A stretch of 64,000 nucleotides of DNA, taken from the NCBI GenBank assembly GCA_040255525.1, contig JBDZVD010000005.1, forward strand, positions 62,001-126,000, written 5' to 3'. This stretch comes from Rugosimonospora sp040255525 (lineage in GTDB: Bacteria; Actinomycetota; Actinomycetes; Mycobacteriales; Micromonosporaceae). Both the position numbers and the translations under genes were made by a program. The notes beneath the pieces were generated by a model. That model had not been told where the DNA came from. It saw only the letters and a list, made by a program, of their open reading frames with translations, and searched no databases. This document shows positions 54,499 through 63,532 of this stretch, in pieces; position 1 is the stretch's first letter; each line of letters opens with the position of its first letter.

Positions 54499-55428
54499 TC
54501 AGCCCGCGCCGCGCCGCACCTCGTCCACGGTCGCCGCGAGCGCGGCCAGCCGATCCGGCAGCGACTCCCGCTCCCGCCAGCCGATGTCGAACGACAGTCG
54601 GGTGACCCCGGCGTCGGTGTAGGCGGCCAGCCGACCGACAAGGCCGCCGAGGCCCAGTTCCTTGCCGGACACCGCGACTCGCAGGGCGATCTCGACCTCG
54701 GCCGGATCCCGGTCGTACCGCTCGCATTGCGCGGCGATGGCGGCGCGCACATCGGCGATGCTCTCAGGGCTGGGATTGCCTCCGGGGGTGCTGCCGTACC
54801 AGCCGGTCGCGTACACCGCGACGCGCCGCAGCGCCGCCGGGGAATCACCACCGACGAAGATCGGCACGCTGCCGCGTACCGGTCGGGGGCGGCAGTGCGT
54901 CCCGCGTGGCAGCGTCCACGGGCCGTACTCCCCCGGCTCCGGCTCACCTGTCCAGGCCGCGCGCAGCAGCCGCAGCCCGCCCTCCATCGCCCGCCCGCGG
55001 TCGGCGAAGTCGACGCCCAACACCTCGAACTCCTCCGCCATCCACCCGGCGCCCAGGCCCAGTAGCGCCCGGCCGCCGGACAGCTGATCGAGCGTGGCCA
55101 CCTGCTTGGCCAGCAGCATCGGCTGCCGCAGGGGCAGCACGCAGACCCCGACACCGATATCGACCCGCGAGGTGACGCCGGCGAGGAAGGCCGCCGTGGT
55201 CAGCCACTCCAGCCACTCGGTATCAGCGTCGACGAAGAAGTCGCCGTCGGTGGAGAACGGGTAGCGCGACCGAATGTCGTCGACCAGTACGACATGGTCG
55301 CTCAACCACACGCTGTCGAAGCCGGCCTCCTCCACCAGCCCGGCCATCACCTCCAGGCCCGGCTCGCGCCACCAGGGCGCGTAGTTGGGCAGGTGCACCC
55401 CTGACGTCAACTCCCGCGCTTCCACCAC
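54499..55428 (-). CDS. LLM-class flavin/F420-dependent oxidoreductase, first copy
   Basis: 309 residues from GTG 55428. Luciferase-like TIM barrel: EAGFDSVWLSDHVVL at about 33-47, VGVCVLPLRQPMLLAKQVATLDQ, and the GLGAGWMAEEFEVLGV segment typical of F420-dependent members. It likely performs F420-linked oxidation/reduction or FMNH2-type monooxygenation of an intermediate. Last gene of the EthD-MaoC-LLM minus transcript. About 40% of positions look shared with the second LLM at 59 kb. Confidence 0.85.
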   Translation of the reverse strand: MVEARELTSGVHLPNYAPWWREPGLEVMAGLVEEAGFDSVWLSDHVVLVDDIRSRYPFSTDGDFFVDADTEWLEWLTTAAFLAGVTSRVDIGVGVCVLPLRQPMLLAKQVATLDQLSGGRALLGLGAGWMAEEFEVLGVDFADRGRAMEGGLRLLRAAWTGEPEPGEYGPWTLPRGTHCRPRPVRGSVPIFVGGDSPAALRRVAVYATGWYGSTPGGNPSPESIADVRAAIAAQCERYDRDPAEVEIALRVAVSGKELGLGGLVGRLAAYTDAGVTRLSFDIGWRERESLPDRLAALAATVDEVRRGAG

Positions 55429-55457
55429 GACGACAGCCTTTCCTTCTCGTTCAACGA

Positions 55458-55480
55458 CACTGCCTCGCCAGACGGCAGTG
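55458..55480 (-). terminator. weak hairpin between MaoC and LLM genes
   Basis: CACTGCC (55458-55464) can pair with GGCAGTG (55474-55480). It lies in the 115-bp gap after the MaoC stop and before the LLM start, so it may reduce read-through rather than end the transcript. Confidence 0.3.
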
Positions 55481-55543
55481 CTGAGGCTTTCGGATGCGCG
55501 AGAAATCGCAGCGCGGGACCACGGGCTGGATGCCCGACGGCCA

Positions 55544-56038
55544 CTAGGCGGGCCGCCGCCGGATCAGCAGGCTGCTGCGGAATGTCATGACGATCGCGCC
55601 GTCCTGGTTCACCATGCTGTAGTCGAGCGCCCACACGCCCCGATCCGGTTTTGACGTCGTTTGGGCCACCGCGAGCCGCCCCTCCGGGTGCACGGTGTCA
55701 CCGATGAAGACCGGCGCTTTCGCGCGCACCCCGTCGAGTCCAAGCCACGCCACCACGTTGCCGAAGTAGCCGGTCTGCGTCATTAGCCCGAGGGCGAGCG
55801 CGAGGGTGAGCGGGCCATGGCCGATCCGCTGGCCGAACTGTGTCTGAGCGGCGTACTGCTCGTCCAGGTGCAGCGAGACCCAGTCGCCGGTCAGCCCCGC
55901 CCAGTTGACCAGGTGGGCCTCGCTGATGGTCACGCCGGGACCGACCAGTTCGTCGCCTTCGGACAGGTCCTCCCAGAAACGCTCCGCCTGGCCGGTCACC
56001 GGCGGGCGGGTACCGCCGTGCGTGTCAGCGTGGTTCAC
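55544..56038 (-). CDS. MaoC-like (R)-enoyl-CoA hydratase, first copy
   Basis: 164 residues from GTG 56038, one base after the EthD stop, GGAG 7 bases upstream. Hot-dog fold with the hydratase-2 motif region: LVNWAGLTGDWVSLHLDEQYA (catalytic Asp/His) and RIGHGPLTLALALGL. It hydrates an enoyl-CoA to the 3-hydroxyacyl-CoA. It is probably paired functionally with the LLM and SDR of the same block. Confidence 0.85.
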   Translation of the reverse strand: MNHADTHGGTRPPVTGQAERFWEDLSEGDELVGPGVTISEAHLVNWAGLTGDWVSLHLDEQYAAQTQFGQRIGHGPLTLALALGLMTQTGYFGNVVAWLGLDGVRAKAPVFIGDTVHPEGRLAVAQTTSKPDRGVWALDYSMVNQDGAIVMTFRSSLLIRRRPA

Positions 56039-56039
56039 G

Positions 56040-56372
56040 TCATCGCTCCTTGTCCGGTGCCGGGAGCGGCACGTCGGTCTCCTCGGCCAGCAACCACTCC
56101 ATCGCGCCGATGAAGCTTTCCTCGTGTTCGCGCATCCGGTCGGCCTCCGGAGAGTCGAACGCGACTGCGACATCGCGGACGGAGTCGAACCACAGTTCAG
56201 CTACACCGTCGTATGCCCAGGTCCGCCGACGGTCGATGGCTGAGTTCTGCACGTAGCGCCGAATTCCCTTCAGCCGTCCCACATACGCTGGATGATCGAT
56301 CTGCCAGTGCCGCAGAAATTCCGCGCGGTCCATGTCGTCGCGCCGTCGGATAAGCGCGATCACCTTGACCAT
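56040..56372 (-). CDS. EthD-domain protein, second copy
   Basis: 110 residues from ATG 56372, with AAGGGG 8 bases upstream. EthD signature DRAEFLRHWQIDHPAYVGRL and the VAELWFDSV strand. It is the first gene of the EthD-MaoC-LLM transcript, 14 bp from operator O5. As with the copy at 41 kb, its catalytic role is unknown. Confidence 0.82.
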   Translation of the reverse strand: MVKVIALIRRRDDMDRAEFLRHWQIDHPAYVGRLKGIRRYVQNSAIDRRRTWAYDGVAELWFDSVRDVAVAFDSPEADRMREHEESFIGAMEWLLAEETDVPLPAPDKER

Positions 56373-56385
56373 CAATCACCCCTTA

Positions 56386-56411
56386 ACGAGCGAGCGTTCG
56401 TTAGGTACAGT
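56386..56411. promoter_or_regulatory. TetR-type operator O5 with promoter
   Basis: ACGAGCGAGCGTTCGT (56386-56401) differs from the core of O4 by one base in 16. It sits inside a plausible plus-strand promoter TTAACG (56383-56388), 17 bp, TACAGT (56406-56411), and serves the divergent EthD and carboxyltransferase transcripts. Confidence 0.55.
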
Positions 56412-56468
56412 ATGGCCGACACCCGGTCGGGTCAAGGCTGGCGCGACCCCCACGTCGGAGGACCGAAC

Positions 56469-58019
56469 ATGTCCCAGCAGGCAGAAAGAGTCGGCGACGT
56501 TCACGAGCAGTTGCGCCACCGGCTCGAGGCTGCGCGGCTTGGCGGGCCGGAGAAGAACCGCCAGAAAATCGTGGATTCCGGGAAGCTCCTCGTACGGCGC
56601 CGGCTGGAACTGCTCTTCGATGACGGCTTCGACTTCGAAGACGGTCTCCTGGCCCGCTACGAGGACGGCCTTCCCGGAGACGCCGTGGTCACCTGCGTCG
56701 GCAAAGTGGACGGACGCGACGTGTGCGTCATCGCCAACGACTACAGCGTGAAGGCGGGCACCTGGGGCAAGCGCACGTTCGAGAAGATCGTACGGATGCA
56801 GGAGATCGCCGATCAGATCGGCGCGCCCATCGTCTACCTCTTCGACTCCGCTGGCGCGCGCATCGACGAGCAGTTCGAAAGCTACGCGGGCCGCCGCGCC
56901 TGGGGCAACATCTTCTACAATCAGGTGCAGTTCTCCGGGCGCGTGCCGCAGGTGTGCGCCCTGTTCGGCCCGTCGCCGGCAGGCTCGGCGTATGTACCCG
57001 CGCTGTGCGACTTCACGGTCATGGTACGCGGGCACGCGACCGCCTACCTCGGGTCGCCACGGCTGGCCGAAATGGTCACCGGCGAGCAGGTAACGCTCGA
57101 GGAGATGGGCGGCGCCGAGATGCACTGCCGGGTCTCCGGTCTCGGCGACTGCCTGGTCGAAGACGACGAGGAGGCGATCGCCGCGATCCGCGTCTGGCTG
57201 TCCTACCTGCCGTCGAACTGGCGCGAGGAAGCACCCGTCACGGACCCCCTTCCGCCGGTGGAGGGACGTCCCATCCGCGAGATCGTGCCCGAACAGCAGT
57301 CCGCTGTCTTCGATGCCCACGAGCTCATCAACGCTCTCATCGACGAGGACAGCTTCTTCGAGTACAAGGCGCTCTTCGCGCCCGAGCTGGCCACCGGCCT
57401 GGCCCGGCTCGGTGGTCGCAGCGTCGGCATCATCGCCAACCAGCCGGCCAGCCGCGGCGGCGTGCTCTTCCCGGACTCCTCGGACAAGGCGGCCCGGTTC
57501 ATCTGGACCTGCAACGCATTCAATATCCCGCTGCTCTTCCTCGTCGACATCGCCGGCTACATGATCGGCTCGGAGGTGGAGCGGCAGGGCATCATTCGGC
57601 ACGGCGCCAAGATGCTGTTCGCGGTCGCCGAAAGCCGGGTGCCGCGGATCGCAGTCATCGTGCGAAAGGCCTACGGCGGTGGCTACCTCGCGATGTCGGG
57701 CAGCCCCATGAAGCCCGACGCGGTGCTGGCACTCGCGACCGCCAAGCCGGCGCTGATGGGCCCCGAGGCCGCCATCAACGGCATCCATTTCAACCGCATC
57801 CAGGCCATGGAGGACCCGGAAGAACGGAACAGTTTCATCGCGGAGAAGCGCGCCGAGTACGAGGCCGGCATCGACGTGTTCAAGATCGCCAACGAAAATG
57901 CGGTGGAGGCTGTCGTCCCGACCGAGCAGATCCGCGACGACCTGATCCGACGCTTCCGGATCTATTCAAGGCGGCCGCGCCGCGCGCCCGAGCGCCGCAA
58001 CGGTGTACACCCCGTCTGA
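56469..58019 (+). CDS. acyl-CoA carboxylase beta subunit (carboxyltransferase)
   Basis: 516 residues from ATG 56469, chosen for GGAGG 7 bases upstream. Crotonase-fold halves with oxyanion motifs: FDSAGARIDEQFESYAGRRAWG (N-half acyl-CoA site) and the C-half YGGGYLAMSG and MGPEAAINGI. It transfers the carboxyl group from biotin to an acyl-CoA such as methylcrotonyl-, propionyl- or geranyl-type CoA. It is the partner of the alpha chain at 51.9 kb. The exact acyl group cannot be settled by eye. Confidence 0.88.
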   Translation: MSQQAERVGDVHEQLRHRLEAARLGGPEKNRQKIVDSGKLLVRRRLELLFDDGFDFEDGLLARYEDGLPGDAVVTCVGKVDGRDVCVIANDYSVKAGTWGKRTFEKIVRMQEIADQIGAPIVYLFDSAGARIDEQFESYAGRRAWGNIFYNQVQFSGRVPQVCALFGPSPAGSAYVPALCDFTVMVRGHATAYLGSPRLAEMVTGEQVTLEEMGGAEMHCRVSGLGDCLVEDDEEAIAAIRVWLSYLPSNWREEAPVTDPLPPVEGRPIREIVPEQQSAVFDAHELINALIDEDSFFEYKALFAPELATGLARLGGRSVGIIANQPASRGGVLFPDSSDKAARFIWTCNAFNIPLLFLVDIAGYMIGSEVERQGIIRHGAKMLFAVAESRVPRIAVIVRKAYGGGYLAMSGSPMKPDAVLALATAKPALMGPEAAINGIHFNRIQAMEDPEERNSFIAEKRAEYEAGIDVFKIANENAVEAVVPTEQIRDDLIRRFRIYSRRPRRAPERRNGVHPV

Positions 58020-58089
58020 CCGCTGTACGAGGTAGCCCGGCTGACCGCCGCGCGGCGACGTCAGCGCCGTCTGCATCTAGGAGCATGCC

Positions 58090-58854
58090 GTGCCTGAAAC
58101 CGACCACCGCGACCGAGAACAACGCGTCGCCGTCGTGACCGGAGCCGCGTCCGGCATCGGGCTGGCGACCGTCGAACTCCTGGCGCGCCAGGGCATCCGG
58201 GTGAGCGCCTGGGACCTGGACGCCGGATCGGCGGAGATGCCCGAAGACAGCCAGCCCAAACACTTCGCTCGGCTACGGGTGGACGTGCGCGACGCCCAGC
58301 AGGTGGCAGCGGCGGCGGCCGAGACCCGTGACCGGTGGGGCCGGATCGATCTGGTGGTCAACTCGGCCGGGCTGTTCCTGGTGGGCTCGCTCGACGAGGT
58401 CTCGGCCGACGCGGTGTCGAACCTCTTCCAGGTAAACGTCATCGGCACCACGCTGGTGACCCAGGCCTGCCTGCCCGCGTTGGCCGACAACCGCGGCTCG
58501 GTCGTCAACCTGTCGAGCACCGTCGCGCTCAAGGCGACGAAGAGCAACTCGCACTATGCCGCCTCGAAGGCCGCCGTGGCCGCGTTGACCCGATGCTGGG
58601 CGCTTGAACTGGCACCCAAGGGCATCCGGGTCAACGCGGTCGCACCGGGGCCGGTGCGGACCAACATTTACCGCGCGGCTGGGATGAGCGACGAGAGCCA
58701 GGACCGCCTGCTGGAGGGCAGGAAGGACGACATCCCGTTGGGCCGGCTCGGCACCCCGGAGGAGATCGCACGCTGGATCGTCGGGCTGGGTCTGTCCGAT
58801 GGCTGGGTCACCGGACAGATCGTCGCTGTGGACGGCGGGATGTGCATCGCCTGA
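58090..58854 (+). CDS. short-chain dehydrogenase/reductase (SDR), second copy
   Basis: 254 residues from GTG 58090. Cofactor motif VTGAASGIGLA, NSAG motif, catalytic Ser in VNLSSTVAL and YAASK; C-terminal GQIVAVDGGM. It follows the carboxylase beta gene by 70 bp, as the first SDR follows the alpha gene. Probable NAD(P)-dependent alcohol or 3-hydroxyacyl-CoA dehydrogenase. Confidence 0.88.
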   Translation: MPETDHRDREQRVAVVTGAASGIGLATVELLARQGIRVSAWDLDAGSAEMPEDSQPKHFARLRVDVRDAQQVAAAAAETRDRWGRIDLVVNSAGLFLVGSLDEVSADAVSNLFQVNVIGTTLVTQACLPALADNRGSVVNLSSTVALKATKSNSHYAASKAAVAALTRCWALELAPKGIRVNAVAPGPVRTNIYRAAGMSDESQDRLLEGRKDDIPLGRLGTPEEIARWIVGLGLSDGWVTGQIVAVDGGMCIA

Positions 58855-58882
58855 GGCCGCCGCTGGCCCCGGCGCGCCGCCG

Positions 58883-59764
58883 TCAGGAGATGGCGGCCAG
58901 CAGCGCTTCGGCCGAGCGGTGGGCGGCGTCCAGGTCGTTCCAGTCGACATCAACCACGATCTCGGTGATTCCGGCGGCGGCGATCGAATCGGCCATGGCA
59001 GCGATCTCTGATGCCGCGGTCTCCGACTGCGTGACGCGCAGGACGAACCGCAGTGCGGCCGGGTCGCGACCGACCTGCTCGGCGGCCTGCCGTACCCGGC
59101 CCACCGCCGAGGCGAGCGAGCCGACGTCGAGCGCGGACGCGCGCTGGAGGGCCAGCCAGCCGTCGCCCAGCTTCCCCGCCCGGCGCAGGGCCGCCGGGCT
59201 CATGCCGCCGACGAGCAGTGGGCTGGACCGCGCCGGGGTCGGCTGGCACACCACGCCGGCCGGCAGCGTGTAGTACTCGCCGTCGAACGCCTGCGGGTTG
59301 CCGGTCCAGCACGCCCGCAGCAGGCTCATCCACTCCTCCAACCGGCGCCCGCGCGAGTCGAAGGGCACGCCGAGCGCGGCGAACTCCTCCGCCATCCAAC
59401 CCGCCCCGACACCCAGCGTGACCCGCCCGGAAAACAGCGCGCCGATGGACGCCACCTGCTTGGCGAAGACGACAGGGTGACGGAGCGGAAGGACCAGGAC
59501 CGCCACGCCAACCTCGCACCGGGTCGTCGCGGCGGCCATCAGAGTGAGGCTCACCACCGCGTCGTACCAAGGGCTCTCGACGTCCCAGGTGAGCTCACCC
59601 TCAGCCGAAAACGGATACTTCGACTCGACCGTACGTGTCATCACGACGTGGTCGCTGGTCCACAGCGAGTCGAACCCGGCCTCCTCGAGGGTGGCCGACA
59701 TCGAGCCGATCCCCAGACGCGCCGGCAACGGCCCGCTGTTGGGTACCTTGGCGCCTATCCGCAT
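58883..59764 (-). CDS. LLM-class flavin/F420-dependent oxidoreductase, second copy
   Basis: 293 residues from ATG 59764, set by GGAGG 7 bases upstream. EEAGFDSLWTSDHVVMT, LVLPLRHPVVFAKQVASIG and GVGAGWMAEEFAALGV parallel the first LLM protein. Last gene of the cupin-ACAD-LLM minus transcript. Role as for the first copy; two copies suggest two oxidation steps or two substrates. Confidence 0.85.
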   Translation of the reverse strand: MRIGAKVPNSGPLPARLGIGSMSATLEEAGFDSLWTSDHVVMTRTVESKYPFSAEGELTWDVESPWYDAVVSLTLMAAATTRCEVGVAVLVLPLRHPVVFAKQVASIGALFSGRVTLGVGAGWMAEEFAALGVPFDSRGRRLEEWMSLLRACWTGNPQAFDGEYYTLPAGVVCQPTPARSSPLLVGGMSPAALRRAGKLGDGWLALQRASALDVGSLASAVGRVRQAAEQVGRDPAALRFVLRVTQSETAASEIAAMADSIAAAGITEIVVDVDWNDLDAAHRSAEALLAAIS

Positions 59765-59838
59765 GGCTGTCCTCCGTCGCAACCGGGTCGGTTTGAGATG
59801 ACCGGGGCCGAAAATGAGCAGGATCGAAATCCGCGGGA

Positions 59839-61032
59839 TCAGAATGACCGGGGCAGGCCGAGCATCCGCTCACCGAGATAGTTGCGCAGCATCTCGTTCG
59901 TGAGTGGCGCGAAGGTGTACAGGCGCGCGTCGCGAAAGTAGCGCTGCATCGGGTACTCAACGCTCAGGCCGCTGCCGCCCATCAACCGCATCCCGTCATC
60001 GGCGACCCGGGTCGCCGCGTCGGACGCGGCGAGCTTCGCCATCGCCGACAGCAGGTCCGCCCGCTCCCCGCGTGCCTCGGCCGCCGCCGCCCGGCTCAGC
60101 AGGCCGCGAGCGGACTCGATCGCCACAGCTCCATCGACGAGCCGGTGCTGAAGCACCTGGAAGGCGCCGATCGGCCGGCCGAACGCCTCCCGTTCGCGCG
60201 CGTACCGCAAGGCGCAGTCGAATGCGCCCCGGGCGATGCCAAGCGCCGCCGCGGCGGCGTTGAGCCGCTCCCGGTTGAGCGTCGCCAGCACCTGGCGGAA
60301 ACCGCGCCCGCGCTCGCCGAGCACGGCGTCGTCCGGGAGGCCTACCTGGTCGAACCGGATCTCGCAGGTGTCCAGTCCGTGGATCGCCACAGTGTCCAAC
60401 TCGCGCACGCTCACCCCGGGGGCGTCGAGCGGCACCAGGAACAGCGTGATCCCGTCGATAGCAGACGGCTGCGGCGGGTCGGTGCGAGCCACGACGATCG
60501 CGTGGCCGGCCACCAGCGGGCCGGAGATCCACGTCTTGGCGCCGTTGAGTACCCACTGCCCATCGTCGGTGCGGCTCGCCCGGGTCCGCATGGCCCTGGC
60601 GACGTCGGTGCCGCCGTCGGGCTCGGTCATCGCGAAGGCGATCCGCGAGGTCCCCGCCAGCAGCGGCCGTAGGACCTCGGCGCGCTGCCGCGGTGAGGCG
60701 ACTGCGGTGAGCAGTTGAACGCCCATGTACTGCACGACGAAGCACACCGCCATCGAGGTCGGCCCGGCCGCGAGTTCCTCGATGACGACGACCTGGTTGC
60801 GGACATCGCCGCCGTACGCGCTGTCATCCGTGGCGTCGAGGGCCACCAGTCCGCTGCCGGCCAGCGCGGCGTACAGGTCGTGGTCGAACGCCGCGCGCTG
60901 GTCGTAGTCGCGGATGCGCCCGGGCGGCGCTTGCCGGACGACGATCTCGCGCACCAGCGCGCGGACCTCCGCCTGCTCCGAGCCCTCGGGGTCGAGCCCT
61001 GTCGACAGTGGATCGGCTGCGGGAGGCGTCAC
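59839..61032 (-). CDS. acyl-CoA dehydrogenase
   Basis: 397 residues from GTG 61032 (GTGA overlap with the cupin gene). ACAD landmarks: IAFAMTEPDGGTDVARAMRT (FAD/substrate loop), WVLNGAKTWISG, RYAREREAFGRPIGAFQVLQH, and the C-terminal LMGGSGLSVEYPMQRYFRDARL where E(347-350 region) is the expected base. It introduces the alpha-beta double bond that the carboxylase or hydratase needs. It is comparable with FadE19-type enzymes of leucine catabolism. Confidence 0.9.
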   Translation of the reverse strand: MTPPAADPLSTGLDPEGSEQAEVRALVREIVVRQAPPGRIRDYDQRAAFDHDLYAALAGSGLVALDATDDSAYGGDVRNQVVVIEELAAGPTSMAVCFVVQYMGVQLLTAVASPRQRAEVLRPLLAGTSRIAFAMTEPDGGTDVARAMRTRASRTDDGQWVLNGAKTWISGPLVAGHAIVVARTDPPQPSAIDGITLFLVPLDAPGVSVRELDTVAIHGLDTCEIRFDQVGLPDDAVLGERGRGFRQVLATLNRERLNAAAAALGIARGAFDCALRYAREREAFGRPIGAFQVLQHRLVDGAVAIESARGLLSRAAAAEARGERADLLSAMAKLAASDAATRVADDGMRLMGGSGLSVEYPMQRYFRDARLYTFAPLTNEMLRNYLGERMLGLPRSF

Positions 61033-61472
61033 GCCTGACGCTCAGTGGCTTCGGTTGCCTGGCGCTCAATCTCCGAGAGGTCGACGTCGTCGAGGTTGAC
61101 GACGACGTTGTCCGGAGTACGTGCGGTCATCCAGACCAGCTCGGCGTCGTCGCTGAGGTTGGCCTCGATGTGCGGCATGTGCGGTGGCACGAAGACGAAG
61201 TCGCCCTCGTTCAGGTCGACGTACTGACGGTAGCCCTCACCGAAGTAGATGCGGGCGCGGCCCTTGAGCACGTAACCGGACGTCTCGGCGTCGCCGTGGT
61301 GGTGGGGCACCGACCGGTGACCCGGCTCATTGGACACCTTGCCCATCCAGATCCGGGTGCTGGGCGTGGTGGCGGGGCTGACTCCCGCGACTCGCTTGGC
61401 GCCGTCCGACTGCGCCGTCGAGACCGTCTCGTTTCCCGCTCGCACCACGACGGGCATGTCACCGTTTGCCAC
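61029..61472 (-). CDS. small cupin-domain protein
   Basis: 147 residues from GTG 61472, GGGAG 7-8 bases upstream. A single cupin barrel with motif 1 HRSVPHHHGDAETSGYVLKG (metal His and Glu) and motif 2 GDFVFVPPHMPHIEAN. It might be a metal-dependent isomerase or dioxygenase, or a storage/adaptor cupin. It is the first gene of a coupled transcript with the acyl-CoA dehydrogenase, 16 bp from operator O6. Confidence 0.8.
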   Translation of the reverse strand: MANGDMPVVVRAGNETVSTAQSDGAKRVAGVSPATTPSTRIWMGKVSNEPGHRSVPHHHGDAETSGYVLKGRARIYFGEGYRQYVDLNEGDFVFVPPHMPHIEANLSDDAELVWMTARTPDNVVVNLDDVDLSEIERQATEATERQA

Positions 61473-61484
61473 CGGCCAACTCCC

Positions 61485-61513
61485 TTCAACGAACAAGCAC
61501 TTGTTCGTATACT
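61485..61513. promoter_or_regulatory. TetR-type operator O6 within promoter
   Basis: ACGAACAAGCACTTGTTCGT (61489-61508, 9 of 10 pairs) overlaps a plus-strand promoter TTCAAC (61485-61490), 17 bp, TATACT (61508-61513). Its centre CAAGCACTTG resembles KstR2-type sites. Confidence 0.6.
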
Positions 61514-61569
61514 CTGCGCGTTGGACCCCGGCGTCAAGCCCCGGGGCAGGACGTGTCGGAAGGACGCCG

Positions 61570-62466
61570 ATGAGGCCGTACCGTTCCCTTCTCTTCGTGC
61601 CCGGCCACAAGCCGACCTGGGTCGCCAAGGCCGTCCGCGCCGGCGCGGACGCACTGATCCTCGACCTCGAGGACTCGGTGCCGCCCGCGGCCAAGGCCGA
61701 CGCCCAGTCCGCGGTCGCGGAGTCGATCGACCGGCTACACCGGGACCATCCCGACGTGGGCGTCCTCGTGCGCCCCAACCCCTGGGACACCGCGCACTTC
61801 GGCGCCGATCTGGAAGCCGCCGTACGCCCCGGTCTGGATGCCCTGCTGCTGCCCAAGGTGTACGCGCCGCTCGACATTCAGAAGTTCGCGGCGCTCCTCG
61901 ACTACTTCGAGCTCAGAAGCGGCCTGGCACGCGGAACTGTGGAACTGGTTCCCTCGCTGGAGACCGCGAGCTCGTACGCGACCTGTCCCGACCTGGCGAC
62001 CGCATCGCCTCGCGTCGCCTCGCTCATGGCCGCCGCGGCCCGTGACTCCGACGTGTCGCGCGAGCTCGGGTTCACCTGGAGCGTCGTGGGCTTCGAGACC
62101 CTCTACTACCGCAGTCGCGCGGTGCTGGCCTGCCGCGCGGCCGGGCTGCGCCACCCGGTCGTCGGCCTGTGGCAGGACATCGGCGACCTCGAAGGACTGG
62201 AGCGGTTCGCGACGGACAACCTTAACCTCGGCTTCCGGGGACAGGTGCTCATCCACCCCACGCACGTCGAGGTGGTCAACCGGGTCTACACCCCGTCGCC
62301 GGAGACCGTCGAACGGTACCGGCGAATGATCGCCGCCTTCGAGCAGGCAGCGGCCGCCGGCAGCGCGGCCGCCGATTTCGAGGGCGAACACATCGACATC
62401 GCACATGTACAGACGGCACGGGAGATCGTGTCGAGGGCCGAGTCAATGAGGAGTGTTACGCAGTGA
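61570..62466 (+). CDS. CitE/HpcH-type CoA-ester lyase
   Basis: 298 residues from ATG 61570. HpcH/HpaI aldolase-family features: RSLLFVPGHKPTWVAKAV, DALILDLEDSVPP (metal Asp), VRPNPW, LLLPKV, ELVPSLETASS and the C-terminal GFRGQVLIHPTHVEVVN. It cleaves 3-hydroxy-3-methylglutaryl- or citramalyl-type CoA esters to acetyl-CoA plus an oxo acid. It is coupled (GTGA) to a MaoC hydratase, as Rv2498c and Rv2499c are adjacent in the mycobacterial leucine/itaconate locus. That parallel is from memory. Confidence 0.85.
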   Translation: MRPYRSLLFVPGHKPTWVAKAVRAGADALILDLEDSVPPAAKADAQSAVAESIDRLHRDHPDVGVLVRPNPWDTAHFGADLEAAVRPGLDALLLPKVYAPLDIQKFAALLDYFELRSGLARGTVELVPSLETASSYATCPDLATASPRVASLMAAAARDSDVSRELGFTWSVVGFETLYYRSRAVLACRAAGLRHPVVGLWQDIGDLEGLERFATDNLNLGFRGQVLIHPTHVEVVNRVYTPSPETVERYRRMIAAFEQAAAAGSAAADFEGEHIDIAHVQTAREIVSRAESMRSVTQ

Positions 62467-62927
62467 GTGGCATGTTCTACGAAGACTTCGAGGTCGGCAA
62501 AGTGATCAGGCATGACGCCACACGGACGGTCACCGAGACCGACAACCTGCTCATCACGAGCCTGACGATGAACGCCCAGCCGCTGCACTTAGACGAGGAG
62601 TTCGGACGGGCGTCGATGTTCGGCAGCCGGATCGTCAACAGCATTTTCACCCTCGGTCTCGTCACCGGAATCCCCGTCGCCGAGACCACCCTTGGGACCA
62701 CCCTCGGCAACCTCGGCTTCGAGGAGGTGACTTTTCCTAATCCGGTACGGATCGGCGACACGCTGCGGGTGGAGACCGAAGTGCTCGACAAGCGAGAGTC
62801 CAAGTCGCGACCCGAGACCGGGATCGTCCGTCTCGAGCACCGTGGCCTCAACCAAAAGGGGGAGCTGGTCTGCCGCTGCCGACGCGCCGCACTCATGCGC
62901 CGGCGGGTCGGCACCGTCACGGAGTGA
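62463..62927 (+). CDS. MaoC-like hydratase, second copy (methylglutaconyl/itaconyl-CoA type)
   Basis: 154 residues from GTG 62463 (GTGA overlap with the lyase gene). Hot-dog hydratase: TETDNLLITSLTMNAQPLHLDEEF and FGSRIVNSIFTLGLVTG, with LGFEEVTFPNPVRIGDTL. The T-x-N-x-Q-P-x-H-x-D pattern is that of mesaconyl/methylglutaconyl-CoA hydratases. It would make the hydroxy-CoA ester cleaved by the lyase. Confidence 0.85.
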   Translation: MSGMFYEDFEVGKVIRHDATRTVTETDNLLITSLTMNAQPLHLDEEFGRASMFGSRIVNSIFTLGLVTGIPVAETTLGTTLGNLGFEEVTFPNPVRIGDTLRVETEVLDKRESKSRPETGIVRLEHRGLNQKGELVCRCRRAALMRRRVGTVTE

Positions 62928-62959
62928 CCGGCTGCCGAGCGCATTCGCCTTCCGTCGCG

Positions 62960-62983
62960 CCCCGCGCCTCCAATAGCGCGGGG
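62960..62983 (+). terminator. terminator of the lyase/hydratase transcript
   Basis: CCCCGCGC (62960-62967) pairs with GCGCGGGG (62976-62983), 33 bp after the stop. A second stem CACCGGC/GCCGGTG follows at 63004-63023. Confidence 0.65.
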
Positions 62984-63052
62984 GGCCGGCGGTCAGCCAA
63001 CGACACCGGCGCTCTTGCCGGTGAGGCGCCCCGAGTCCGTTGGAGACCCTGA

Positions 63053-63126
63053 TCATTGCGGTCGGGCTACTGCAATCTCAGCTGTGGCCTTGTAGTAGAG
63101 GGCCTCGTACTCAGCGGGCGGGCGGT
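63053..63126 (-). pseudogene. IS3-family transposase C-terminal tail
   Basis: The minus strand reads RPPAEYEALYYKATAEIAVA, ending in a stop at 63055-63053. This is the end of IS3-type OrfB proteins (Pro-Pro-Ala-Glu-Tyr-Glu-Ala). Nothing upstream of it is preserved; it is cut off by the IS110 remnant. Confidence 0.55.
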
Positions 63127-63465
63127 AGTCGCACCGGCGTGGACACCGCCGGACAGCTGCTGGTCACCGCCGGCGACAACCCCGAGCGGCTACGCTCCGA
63201 GGCCACGTTCGCCCGCCTGTGCGGGGCCGCACCGATTCCCGTCTCCTCCGGCCGCACCGACAGGCACCGCCTGCATCGAGGCGGCGATCGTCTGGCCAAC
63301 AGCGCACTGTGGCGCATCGCCCTGGTCCGCATGCACTGTCACCAACCGGCCAAGGACTACGTTGCCCGCCGCACGGCCGAAGGCAAGACCAAACCCGAGA
63401 TTCTGCGCTGCCTCAAGCGATACGTCGCGGGAGAGACATATCCGCTGCTCGGAAGTCCCGCATAG
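63127..63465 (+). pseudogene. IS110-family transposase C-terminal remnant
   Basis: The frame reads GVDTAGQLLVTAGDNPERLR, then FARLCGAAPIPVSSGRTDRH and RGGDRLANSALWRIALVRM, then YVARRTAEGKTKPEILRCLK. This is the C-terminal half (Transposase_20) of IS110 transposases, up to a natural TAG. The N-terminal DEDD catalytic part is missing, so it is inactive. Confidence 0.85.
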
Positions 63466-63532
63466 GCATCTGTGCGGCAGATCAACCAAGCAGGACCGAT
63501 CACGAGCGCCACACCGCCGGATCGCCCACCCG

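Noticed and set aside
56376..57788. Minus-strand frame of about 470 codons opposite the carboxyltransferase gene
   Set aside because: Antisense shadow; the plus strand has the crotonase-fold motifs and a GGAGG-supported start.
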